Source: Bacteroidales bacterium (GTDB lineage Bacteria > Bacteroidota > Bacteroidia > Bacteroidales > GCA-2748055). From it: 64,000 nt of DNA. Both the position numbers and the translations under genes were made by a program. Location of the stretch: NCBI GenBank assembly GCA_029210585.1, contig JARGFP010000006.1:133949-197948 (forward strand), read 5' to 3'. A model generated the notes under the pieces. It made no database searches. It was not told where the DNA came from and worked only from the letters and a program-made list of their open reading frames with translations. This document shows positions 19,401 to 27,436 of this stretch, piece by piece (the stretch's first letter is position 1; every line of letters starts with the position of its first letter).

Positions 19401-19642
19401 ACGGTAACCGTCGCACCGGGCATCGGGTCCCCATCCTCGTCGACCACCGAGCCTGCCACCTTCTTTTTTTGCTGCAGAAGGTCTTCCCGATCAGGAACAC
19501 CTCCAGCAACCCCGTCACCGTGTGCGCCCACGACAGCATGTGGAGCCAGCAACAGCATGGCAGTCAACACGACCGTCATCATCCCGGGTGCCAACCTGCA
19601 TACATGCCGCAGTTTCTTGAATAAGTAGATTGTTAATTTCAT
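16424..19642 (-). CDS. SusC/RagA-family TonB-dependent outer-membrane transporter
   Basis: 1072 residues. A long signal region (to about residue 42) is followed by a carboxypeptidase-regulatory-like beta-sandwich (about 60-130, VAGSVVDEDGDPMPGATVTV), a plug domain (about 145-265, including LIDGVELTSEDLAKMQPDDI and ALYGARGANGVIYVTTK), and a 22-strand-type barrel ending in MVVNGGIQLSF. It imports oligosaccharides across the outer membrane using TonB energy, with SusD as lid. No N-terminal STN signalling domain was seen, which fits control by an HTCS and not by an anti-sigma pathway. It heads a four-gene operon; a putative HTCS operator lies 118-155 bases upstream of its start. Confidence 0.97.
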   Translation of the reverse strand: MKLTIYLFKKLRHVCRLAPGMMTVVLTAMLLLAPHAVVGAHGDGVAGGVPDREDLLQQKKKVAGSVVDEDGDPMPGATVTVKGTTRGVITAEDGTFDIEVDPGDVLVISFIGKETVEVPVGNRVLFNVTLEEGRAELEDVTVVAFAQQKKESVIGSITTVKPAELKLPSSNLTTSLAGRMSGIISYQRSGEPGEDNAQFFVRGVTTFGYKKDPLILIDGVELTSEDLAKMQPDDIASFSIMKDATATALYGARGANGVIYVTTKEGREGRARVSVRYETSVSRPTQTIELADPITYMEMHNEAVKTRDPLGLLPYSLEKIEKTKQGVDPVLYPTTDWYNAMFKPYAVNKRLNFSVSGGGKVARYYLAATMNNDNGILKVDKRNNFTNNIDLKKYNLRANINLNLTKTTQAKFIFNTTFDDYTGPIDGGSAMYNKVMRSNPVYFRPYYEPDEANQYKNHILFGNYGNGDYYNPYADMVKGYKDYSQNRVLAQFELHQDLNWITEGLKVRAMGMANRYSFFDVIRSYNPFYYRPVEDPLRQEPYILLPLNVDEGTEYLGYTPGSKDIISSWYFESAMQYNREFDKHGVSGLLVYIMREELFANADNLQLSLPYRNMGLSGRFTYSYDSRYFTELNFGYNGSERFSESERFGFFPSVGLAWIASNEGFFAGIKDVVSLLKLKGTYGLVGNDAIGSPSDRFFYMSQVNMNDGGRSIPFGTFMDYSRTGVSISRYANDQITWETARKLNIGIELGLFEKLMIQADVFHDTRYNILMDRIHLASMGLESPVRANVGEAVSEGVDLSLDFNTFITNDFWIQARGNFTYATSEITRAEEPDYSETPWLSRVGHPINQVWGYVAERLFVDQTEVDNSPEQTFGEYTGGDIKYRDINGDDRISGIDQVPLGFPTTPEIVYGAGLSLGYKSFDLSFFFQGLARESFWVSPYWTAPFLDVDGNGNITSNNQLIEAYADSYWSEENRDVYALWPRLSTYVINNNNRTSTKFMADGSFLRLKSLEIGYSLPRRIVEKVKMTQARFYVNGTNLWTLSNFNLWDPEMGGNGLGYPIQMVVNGGIQLSF

Positions 19643-19735
19643 AGATCAGGTTTCGTTTAGTAATTACTCAGTTCCCTAAGAATCGATGATGTAAAAATCA
19701 CCAATGATTTACGGATATGCCTGTTGGATTTGCTC

Positions 19736-19797
19736 GAAATAAAGGAATGGCAGAGTACTCACAGGTAATTTTTGTGCAAAAACAGGTAATTTTTTGC
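19736..19797 (-). promoter_or_regulatory. Putative HTCS operator and promoter of the susCD operon (site A)
   Basis: In susC orientation the site has TTTGCA, seven bases, then TACCTG (19780-19762). A second identical ATTACCTG half-site sits exactly 21 bp upstream, two helical turns away, as expected for a dimeric AraC-type regulator on direct repeats. TATTTC (19741-19736) follows 18 bases after CCTGTG and may be the -7 element. The same core occurs before two other transcription units at 27222-27258 and 31810-31845, which supports function. Binding by the HTCS at 27437-31729 is inferred. Confidence 0.7.
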
Positions 19798-19923
19798 CCC
19801 CCGACGGGAAGAATTCCTATGATGGTGCGCCATTCCCCGCTACCAAGCGACTTCCAGATGGCCTAAATTTTACGATCAGACCGGGACAACGGAAAGGCTT
19901 TTCCATCGGCCGGGTCTCCTTAC

Positions 19924-19950
19924 TTGAAGGCATTCATTTTCCTATCTTTA
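19924..19950 (+). promoter_or_regulatory. Candidate Bacteroidota-type promoter of the Asp-box gene
   Basis: TTG at 19924-19926 and TATCTTTA at 19943-19950, 16 bases apart, resemble the TTG / TAnnTTTG promoter of this phylum with one mismatch in the second box. It would start a transcript about 50 bases before the ATG at 20008. Confidence 0.4.
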
Positions 19951-20007
19951 CAGAGACAATAGCAGGGAGATCAAATCCAAAATATATACCATCTAAAACC
20001 AATAAGA

Positions 20008-23000
20008 ATGACTACATTCAGGCAACGCACCAGGAACACACGGACCATGGTACTGATCATATTTTTATTCGGTAGTAACCTGTTGTTTTCCCAGCAGCAT
20101 TTTACACCATATGATGAACTTCCCGGAATGATCAAAAGCTACAAGCCTGCATACCAGGAGCACTATCCGGACTGGGCAAAGAAAATGTACCAGTTCCCGG
20201 TCAGTGCAAAGGAAGTGGACAGGGAATTCGAAGCATACATGGCTGTGCATCCGGGCAGGAAAAGCCCGGTGATCAGGTATTACAAGATATGGAGGCGCGT
20301 TGTGGAATCCTATACCGACGGACAGGGTGAAATCAGGCTGCCTGATCTCCACCTGGCAAAGCGCAGGCTGCTGGAGTCACAATTAACGGCGGGCAAGCAC
20401 CATGTTGCAACCAAGGCCGGCACCCCTGGCTGGTCCTTCCTTGGTCCGAAAAACACTTACTGGCTGAATGAAGCAAACGCATCCACCGCGCCCAGCGCCT
20501 GCCCATGGCAGGTCAATATTTATGCTTTTGATGTGGCTGCATCCGACAATAATGTGATCTATTGCGGTACGGAGACCGGGTTGGTGAACAAGTCACTGGA
20601 TTATGGCGAGACCTGGGTACAAACAGGTTCCGGGTACCCGTTCGGCGGGGGTGTTACTGCCGTTGCTGTCCACCCGGAAGAATCCCTGACAGTATATGTT
20701 GCTGCAGGCAGACAGGTGCATAAGACCGTGGATGGCGGTGACACCTGGATACCACTACTCGGTACGACGAATCAATTCTGGAGCGACAAATTAGAAATCG
20801 ATCCTGCCAATCCCTCTGTCATTTATTCAGCAGGTAGTGATGGCGTGTTTAAAAGCGCCGATGGCGGAGCCACCTGGGCCAAACGTATCGGGGTCCAGGC
20901 ATGGGACGTGGAGATCAAGCCGGGCGACAGCAACGTGGTGTATGCGCTTTGCAGGAATTACGACAATAAATTCACCATCCTGTCCTCCGAAGATGGCGGA
21001 GCATCCTTCAAAGATTCAGGCTTTCCTGCAGTAATTGACCAGGCCAGTGGCGGATTGATCTCAGTTTCCGCAGACAAGCCCAATCTCCTGTATGCCGTGC
21101 TGCTGAGCACAGACAATGAGGGCACACCATATATATATAAAGGAACCAGGGTCGCAGATACCTGGAACTGGAGCCGCATTGCCATCGGTAAAACCACCGC
21201 GCTTCAGATGGATAACGGGCAGGGCTTTTTCGACCTTGTGCTGGATGTCTCACCCAATGACGCAGACCTGGTATATGTGGGAACCACCACCATGTTAAAA
21301 TCAACCAACGGGGGTGTGACCTTCACGCCGGTGGGAGGGTATTACGGGAATTTTGCCATTCACCCCGACATCCAGGACATCAAACCCCTGCCTTCAGGCG
21401 ATACATGGGTTGCCACTGATGGCGGATTTTCGTTGTCCACCGACAATTTCACCTCTACGGCCAACTACATTTCCAGGAACAATGGCATTATTGGATCAGA
21501 CATGTGGGGATTTGACCAGGGCTGGAACGAAGACATTATTGTGGGAGGCAGGTACCACAACGGGAACACGGCCATCGCCGATTTTTACGGCGACAAGGCC
21601 CTTAGGATGGGAGGTGCGGAGTCTCCCACGGGATGGGTGATCCATGGAAAATCCAGGCACGTGGCGTTCAACGACCTCGGGAATGGATGGATCCTGCCCA
21701 AAACAGCTGAAGGTGCGCCGGAAGGCCGGTTCATATTCAGCAAATACCCCAATATGCTGGAATATGGCGGGCGACGTGGCAACCTGGTGCACCACCCCAA
21801 TTATTACGACATCATTTACCTGGGCGAAGGCAACGGAATCTGGGTGAGCCGCGACATGGGTATGGGTTTTGACCTCCTGTATACTTTCCCGGGTGAGGTA
21901 CGGTATATGGATATCAGCTTCAGTGATCCGGATGTGATGTTTGCCGATGTTGCAGGGCGTGGGCTCTATAAAACCACCAACGGCGGCGAGACATGGGAAC
22001 ACATGGCATCACTCACATCGGGAGATTACGGCACCACCTACTGGAACGGCAAACTTTTTTTCGCGATCTCCCCCACCAATGCCAACAGGATCTATGCCTG
22101 CCTGTCGAATGGTACCTGGTCGGCAGATATCGGCAAAGTGTTCCGGTCAACGGACGGGGGAGTTACATGGACCGATTTCACCGGGTCCGTATCCGCATAC
22201 CTGAAGTCGTTGGTTATCCAGCCCGACGAGAACGGGGCAGACCTGCTCTACCTGTTCACAATCAACAAGAACGGCGCCATTGCAAGGGTGTATTACCGGT
22301 CAGCCGGGGATGACGACTGGCAGGACTACAGCAACCAGTATCCCGCTGGTATGAATGTGAACAGGGCCATGGCATTTTACAGGGACGCCAAACTGCGGGT
22401 CGGCGGCTCAGCAAGTGTCTGGGAAGCCCCCATGATTGTTTCGGATTTCAAACCCGTGGTCAACCCATGGGTGGGCAGCCCCTTTGCAGACTGTACCTCA
22501 GATACCCTTCAATTCGACGATCATTCGATACTACACCATGCGGGAGCCGGATGGGAATGGAACTTTTCCCCAGAACCGGTGTATGTGAGTGATCCGAATG
22601 CCAGGAATCCAAGGGTGGTGCTGGGTGATGTGGGATCCTATGATGTTACCCTCACTGTGACGGTGAACGGAAACTCCTGGTCAAAGACCATTCCGGGCAT
22701 GGTGACCATGCAGAGCTGTCCCTCGATTGAAGATTGCAACAATCCGGGCGAAGTGCCCGGGGCAGACCTCTCGGTATTGTATGTCGACAGTGAGGAGATC
22801 CCATGGGGCAGGTATGCCACCAATATTTACGACGGTTCAGATGACACCTTCTGGCACACCGCATGGTCCACCGCGAATCCCCCACATCCCCATGAGGTAC
22901 AACTGGACCTGGATACTACCTATGAAATCCATGCCATCCGTTATGTTCCCAGGCAAAGCAGTGAGAATGGCAGGATCAGAGACTACGAATTCTATGTTTC

Positions 23001-23481
23001 CGGAGATTCCTCAGACTGGGGCGAACCCGTGGCAAGTGGTGCATTTCCCAATTCCAACGCTCCGCAAACCATCACACTCGATTCCGGGGTCCCCGGCAGG
23101 TATTTCAGACTGGTGGCATTGTCGGAGGTGAACGACAACGTGTGGACCTCTGTGGCCGAAATCACGCTAACAGGCTGTTATGAGGAGATTGAGAATCAGG
23201 ACACCACCACGACTCCTGGTATCGTTCAGAACCGGCAGTATCGTGAGGTTCGTGCCTACCCGTTACCTGCAGATGAATTTGTACAACTTGAACTTCCAGG
23301 GAATGGGGCTTTTCAATATGATGTATATACTGTTTCCGGTGAAAAAGCGGCTGCAGGAGTACTCGAGCAACATTCAGGCACCGTTTCCATCGGAATCCGG
23401 GACCTGGACCCCGGCCTCTATATCGTGCTGTTGAAAGATGCAAAAGGCACCAGGTTCCGTGTGAAGCTCCTCAAGGAATAG
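20008..23481 (+). CDS. Secreted Asp-box (BNR/VPS10-like) propeller protein with F5/8C and T9SS domains
   Basis: 1157 residues. A signal peptide (hydrophobic to about residue 29) is followed by a helical pro-region (30-130). A large propeller region (about 150-790) carries at least seven Asp-box motifs, e.g. SLDYGETW, TVDGGDTW, SADGGATW, TTNGGETW, STDGGVTW. A PKD-like domain (about 820-900), an F5/8C galactose-binding domain starting VLYVDSEE (about 925-1060) and a T9SS type A sorting domain (about 1080-1157, ending RVKLLKE) complete it. Asp-box propellers occur in sialidases and GH74-type glucanases, but no complete sialidase catalytic set was identified, so binding or hydrolysis of a glycan cannot be decided. 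It is divergent from susC. Confidence 0.85.
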   Translation: MTTFRQRTRNTRTMVLIIFLFGSNLLFSQQHFTPYDELPGMIKSYKPAYQEHYPDWAKKMYQFPVSAKEVDREFEAYMAVHPGRKSPVIRYYKIWRRVVESYTDGQGEIRLPDLHLAKRRLLESQLTAGKHHVATKAGTPGWSFLGPKNTYWLNEANASTAPSACPWQVNIYAFDVAASDNNVIYCGTETGLVNKSLDYGETWVQTGSGYPFGGGVTAVAVHPEESLTVYVAAGRQVHKTVDGGDTWIPLLGTTNQFWSDKLEIDPANPSVIYSAGSDGVFKSADGGATWAKRIGVQAWDVEIKPGDSNVVYALCRNYDNKFTILSSEDGGASFKDSGFPAVIDQASGGLISVSADKPNLLYAVLLSTDNEGTPYIYKGTRVADTWNWSRIAIGKTTALQMDNGQGFFDLVLDVSPNDADLVYVGTTTMLKSTNGGVTFTPVGGYYGNFAIHPDIQDIKPLPSGDTWVATDGGFSLSTDNFTSTANYISRNNGIIGSDMWGFDQGWNEDIIVGGRYHNGNTAIADFYGDKALRMGGAESPTGWVIHGKSRHVAFNDLGNGWILPKTAEGAPEGRFIFSKYPNMLEYGGRRGNLVHHPNYYDIIYLGEGNGIWVSRDMGMGFDLLYTFPGEVRYMDISFSDPDVMFADVAGRGLYKTTNGGETWEHMASLTSGDYGTTYWNGKLFFAISPTNANRIYACLSNGTWSADIGKVFRSTDGGVTWTDFTGSVSAYLKSLVIQPDENGADLLYLFTINKNGAIARVYYRSAGDDDWQDYSNQYPAGMNVNRAMAFYRDAKLRVGGSASVWEAPMIVSDFKPVVNPWVGSPFADCTSDTLQFDDHSILHHAGAGWEWNFSPEPVYVSDPNARNPRVVLGDVGSYDVTLTVTVNGNSWSKTIPGMVTMQSCPSIEDCNNPGEVPGADLSVLYVDSEEIPWGRYATNIYDGSDDTFWHTAWSTANPPHPHEVQLDLDTTYEIHAIRYVPRQSSENGRIRDYEFYVSGDSSDWGEPVASGAFPNSNAPQTITLDSGVPGRYFRLVALSEVNDNVWTSVAEITLTGCYEEIENQDTTTTPGIVQNRQYREVRAYPLPADEFVQLELPGNGAFQYDVYTVSGEKAAAGVLEQHSGTVSIGIRDLDPGLYIVLLKDAKGTRFRVKLLKE

Positions 23482-23488
23482 TGTTAAA

Positions 23489-23518
23489 AAAGGGGTGCCT
23501 CTTTCGAGACACCCCTTT
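23489..23518. terminator. Bidirectional intrinsic terminator
   Basis: AAAGGGGTG pairs perfectly with CACCCCTTT (9 bp), with three further pairs (CTC/GAG) inside and a TTTC loop. On the minus strand the stem is followed by a run of six T, directly downstream of the leftward gene ending at 23557; the rightward gene ends eight bases before it. Confidence 0.85.
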
Positions 23519-23556
23519 GATCACTGATAATTGATATCAGTTCTTCCGCAAATGGT

Positions 23557-26500
23557 CTATTCAATCACCAGTTTACCTGTATACACAGCTCCTTCAGATT
23601 CAACCCTGAGGATGTACATACCCTTCGTTGCGAGTTCAATCTGCTCAACATCCGAGGTTTGCAATCTTTCAAGAATCACGGACCCTGTGATGTCAAATAC
23701 TTTCAGCATTGCACCTGTGGTTTCAAGCGCCACATTTGCCTTGCCGGTACTTGGATTCGGATACACATTCACCATGCCCGCAATCGCATTCTGATCCACA
23801 CCTGTTACAGTGATTGTAAAGCAATCGGAGGTTGCCGAACAATCTCCAACCGTTACCACCACAGCATAGTCGCCTGTTTCAGTGGGAGTATATACAGATG
23901 CAGTTGCACCGGCGATGTCAGAATCATCAGCACAATTGATCCACTGTAAGGTGCCTTCAGCCGAATTGGCTGTCAGCGTGGTTTCTGTTGATGTCACCGA
24001 CGCATCGATTTCTGCCGTTACCGTAATGGTAATGGTATCTGTGTTCATACAACCGTTGACATCGGTTCCCCAAACGGCATATTCACCTGCAGTGGGTACA
24101 AAGGACACACCATCGGTTACTCCATTGTCCCATGTGTATGTATCGGCACCGGAGCCGGCCAGGGTGATCTCCTCACCGAAGCAGGCAGTCAGGTCACCAC
24201 CACCGGAAACAGTTGGCAATGCATGCACCGTAATATAATCTGCCATGGTCTCCTCGTCAGAGCCGCTGGGTTGCGATGCTGTAAGGGCTGCATCATAGGT
24301 ACCTGCTGCTTCATAAACAACCACGGGATTCTGCAGGTCACTGGTTGCAGGAGTTCCTCCCTCGAAAGTCCATGACCAGCTTGTAGGTGTATTGGCAGAG
24401 AGGTCCTTGTACTGTACAACAAAGCCTCCGGCACAGCCTTCCAGGGTATCCGCCTCAAATTCGGCCACCGGCACTTCGGTTGAGAGTTCACCAATCACCA
24501 TGGTATAGTCTTCCACTTCTCCGTCAGTAACCGCTTCCTGGGCACTCAGGCTGGCAGGCTCGTTCCACCTGGCAACCACCCGCATGCGCACTGCTCCGAG
24601 TGCTGCATCGGCAGGGATCGTAACGTTCAGCGGTTCGATGCCGTCCAGTACCAGCTCATCGTCATCAAGACGACCGCTGCCATCCCAGTCGACCCAGACA
24701 CGCTGGTATTTATAGTTCGGATCATCCCATCCGTTCCAGTGTCGCACCTTTAACTGGTAGGTCTCACCCCTGTATACATGAAATGGATTCTCAGTATGAT
24801 CGACATAGGTCGGGCCCCAGTCCATGGTCGAGTAGCTTGCCAGGACCTTGCCAAATTCAACCGTATCGACGTACACCCCAATGTAGTTCGTTGTTGGGAT
24901 GGCATAGTCCACTGTGATCAGTTCGGTTTTGGTAAGCGATCCGGGTGCAGTTCCTCCTGTGGTGGTGAGGGTAACTGAATAGGTTCCCAGTTCATTATAG
25001 ACAACACCCTCCGGACTTTGCTCATTGGATGTGGCAGGCGTTCCTCCTTCAAAGGTCCAGGTCCATCCTGTTGGATCTCCCGCGGAGAAATCAACAAAAC
25101 TAACGGGTTCACCTTTCTCCAGCCAGGTCTTTTCTGCCATGAATTCCACACCGGTAATGGCCTCCAGCATGTTGAGTTCCCCACATGAAGCCCAGGCATT
25201 TCCGTTCTTTTCTGCTTTCGCTACAAATTTAATAAAACGTGCAGTAACGGGAACTTCAAACAGCTGTGTACGAGTTTCCGCCCAGTTGTCCACCCATGTC
25301 CCGCTGTCGGCCAGGTCAAACAGTTCGGCATCAATACTGGTCAGCAGCTCGTATTGGGCAACGGTTCCGTTTCCGCCGCCCGGACGGGGCACGTATTCAA
25401 AACCAACCAGTTCCTTGTTCCCGCCCAGGTCAAGAATCATCTCATGGGGATACCCGGGTTCTGCACCGGCCCATTGTGTATGCCAGAATGTGGACGGATC
25501 CCCGTCAATTGCATTGGCAGCCGCACCGTCTTCACCCACAGTCTCCTCGCTGTCCACCACCAGCACTTTCCAGTCGTCCTTCGCCACGGACCTGGCAGTT
25601 GGAGTAGCCTGCACATTGATGTAGCCGGCCTTAACGAGGGTGTCATTATCCAACGCGCCGGACTGGGGTGTCATGATCAGCTCCACATCGTAGGTCCCAC
25701 CCTCCACATAAGTCACCACAGGATTCTGCTCTGTGGATGTAGCCGGATCGCCACCCGGGAAGTTCCATTTCCAGGCAGCAGGCAGTCCGGAGGATTTGTC
25801 TGCAAAAGTCACCTTCTGTGAGGCATAGATATTTGTTTTATTGGCGGTAAATGCTGCACCGTACAACGAACCCTTTACATTCAGCTCTGAACCGGAAGCA
25901 TTAGAGGCATTGTCATAGGCATCGGAGAGCATGTAAAAGATAAAATACCGTCCGATCTTCGGCTGTGCAAGAAATTCGTTCCTGGTCACATCCCAGGGTG
26001 CGCTCCATTCGCCTTCAGCAACGGGTGTTTCCCAGCTGGCATCCAGGGTAGTGGATGGTTCTTCCTTGGTAAAATACACCTGGTATCCCTTGATCGTACC
26101 GTTCCCGCCACCTGATCGGGGCGCATAGGAGAATCCTTCCATTTCGAAGTTTGCACCCAGATCAACAATAATGGTGTGCGGATACTCGGGTTTATTGGCA
26201 TCTGGCCAGTTATCGTGCCAGAAGGTTTCCGGGTCACCGTCAATAATATTCGATGCCGGCCGTAAGGTTGCATATTCCGAATCGACATACAGAATCGACC
26301 ACCCTTCCTGTGAAACATTGGGTATGTCAACAGTGATATAATTTGTAAATGTTGTCGTGTCATTTTTCGTCGGATCTCCGGCATCCGGGATCGAAATCAG
26401 GGTCACATCATAGTTGCCAGCCTGTTCGTAGGTCACAACCGGATGCTGGTCAGTGGATGTTGCGGGGTTTCCTCCCTCAAATTCCCATTTCCATGCAACG

Positions 26501-27072
26501 GGCGAGTTCCCGGAAAGATCGGTAAATGAAACGGTTTCTCCGCGAAGAATGATTGTCTGATTCGCCGTGAAATCTGCGCCGTTCACCAGTACATCAATTT
26601 CAGCAACCACCATATGGGCATAGTCGCCCTGACCGGAATGACCAATCAGCTTGATAAACTGTCCGGTACTGGTAAATGCCTCAGTCCGGATCACATTATA
26701 GGGTGCTTCCCATTTCCCTCCTGCGACCGAATCCCATGTGACATTGTCCACACTGGTCCAGAAGGAGAAAGTATCAGGAACGCCAAACGTATTGCCCGAA
26801 CGTGGTGTCAGCTGGAAGCCGATCATGTCGTACGAATCCCCCATGTCGATAGTGATATGATGGGGGTACGGATCCCCGGTTGTGGACCAGTTGGTATGCC
26901 AGAAGGTACCCGGATCACCGTCAAATGCATAGGTCGCGGGTGCAGTTTCCCCGGTTATCTCCTCGCTGTCGACATCAACGAGCAACCAGTCAGCCTTTGG
27001 AACCGGCTTCTGGGCAAACAGGCTCCAGGTTCCGAAAAAAGCTACCAAAAAAAGTGTGAAGAATTTTCTCAT
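23557..27072 (-). CDS. Secreted multidomain PKD / F5-8C / GEVED protein with T9SS domain
   Basis: About 1171 residues from ATG 27072, which gives a clean signal peptide (MRKFFTLFLVAFFGTWSLFA); the open frame to 27138 adds an unlikely leader. Three F5/8C-like domains, each beginning VDSE and containing DGDP.TFWH and PH.I..D.G, alternate with PKD domains carrying WKWEFEGG or WTWTFEGG. A GEVED domain (about 730-840; VWVDWDGSGRLDDDE, DGEVEDYTMV), another PKD, an Ig-like segment and a T9SS sorting domain follow. There is no catalytic motif; it is probably a surface or secreted glycan-binding protein. A putative HTCS operator lies 150 bases upstream, so it is probably part of the PUL regulon. Confidence 0.88.
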   Translation of the reverse strand: MRKFFTLFLVAFFGTWSLFAQKPVPKADWLLVDVDSEEITGETAPATYAFDGDPGTFWHTNWSTTGDPYPHHITIDMGDSYDMIGFQLTPRSGNTFGVPDTFSFWTSVDNVTWDSVAGGKWEAPYNVIRTEAFTSTGQFIKLIGHSGQGDYAHMVVAEIDVLVNGADFTANQTIILRGETVSFTDLSGNSPVAWKWEFEGGNPATSTDQHPVVTYEQAGNYDVTLISIPDAGDPTKNDTTTFTNYITVDIPNVSQEGWSILYVDSEYATLRPASNIIDGDPETFWHDNWPDANKPEYPHTIIVDLGANFEMEGFSYAPRSGGGNGTIKGYQVYFTKEEPSTTLDASWETPVAEGEWSAPWDVTRNEFLAQPKIGRYFIFYMLSDAYDNASNASGSELNVKGSLYGAAFTANKTNIYASQKVTFADKSSGLPAAWKWNFPGGDPATSTEQNPVVTYVEGGTYDVELIMTPQSGALDNDTLVKAGYINVQATPTARSVAKDDWKVLVVDSEETVGEDGAAANAIDGDPSTFWHTQWAGAEPGYPHEMILDLGGNKELVGFEYVPRPGGGNGTVAQYELLTSIDAELFDLADSGTWVDNWAETRTQLFEVPVTARFIKFVAKAEKNGNAWASCGELNMLEAITGVEFMAEKTWLEKGEPVSFVDFSAGDPTGWTWTFEGGTPATSNEQSPEGVVYNELGTYSVTLTTTGGTAPGSLTKTELITVDYAIPTTNYIGVYVDTVEFGKVLASYSTMDWGPTYVDHTENPFHVYRGETYQLKVRHWNGWDDPNYKYQRVWVDWDGSGRLDDDELVLDGIEPLNVTIPADAALGAVRMRVVARWNEPASLSAQEAVTDGEVEDYTMVIGELSTEVPVAEFEADTLEGCAGGFVVQYKDLSANTPTSWSWTFEGGTPATSDLQNPVVVYEAAGTYDAALTASQPSGSDEETMADYITVHALPTVSGGGDLTACFGEEITLAGSGADTYTWDNGVTDGVSFVPTAGEYAVWGTDVNGCMNTDTITITVTAEIDASVTSTETTLTANSAEGTLQWINCADDSDIAGATASVYTPTETGDYAVVVTVGDCSATSDCFTITVTGVDQNAIAGMVNVYPNPSTGKANVALETTGAMLKVFDITGSVILERLQTSDVEQIELATKGMYILRVESEGAVYTGKLVIE

Positions 27073-27221
27073 AAGTATAATTTTTAGTTTAAAATGGATA
27101 ATAGCAGTTTGCTGTTTGGTTCTGTTAATTGAACGCACAGGAATCTAAGGACTAAATTTCAGCATTTTAAGGTTAGTAGTATGGTCAATTATCCTACATA
27201 TTCAAGGAATCAATTTCGTAT

Positions 27222-27258
27222 GGCAGGTAGTTATTTTGCAAAAACAAGGACAGTTTTA
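27222..27258 (-). promoter_or_regulatory. Putative HTCS operator before the PKD/F5-8C gene (site B)
   Basis: In the orientation of the leftward gene: TTTGCA, seven bases, TACCTG (27242-27224), with a weaker CCTT half-site 22 bp upstream. The ATTCCTT found 11 bases after the last CCTGNN of site A is also present at the same offset here, though TATTTC is not. It also lies 180-215 bases before the HTCS gene, in the opposite orientation, so self-regulation is possible but not indicated by orientation. Confidence 0.6.
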
Positions 27259-27436
27259 ACACTGCTTACCATTACCTGCAGGAGAAACCACCTGTTTGAG
27301 TGTGCTGTAAGATATTACGCACAGCAATGCATTTTCATCCACAAAATCAGCACTCTCGCGCGAAATAATTACATTTGCCACTATAAATCAGATGATCAGC
27401 CGCTTCAGTTTTGTAGAGCAGTAAAATATTGAGATT

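Larger units (their letters stand above)
19643..20007. other. Divergent regulatory region between susC and the Asp-box gene
   Basis: 365 bases. It holds the direct-repeat operator at 19760-19797 with a TATTTC element at 19736-19741 facing susC, and a separate candidate promoter at 19924-19950 facing the rightward gene. No other gene was seen. Confidence 0.6.

Noticed and set aside
20008..23481. Assignment of the Asp-box protein as a sialidase or GH74 enzyme
   Set aside because: Asp-boxes alone are structural; the arginine triad and other catalytic residues of sialidases were not identified.
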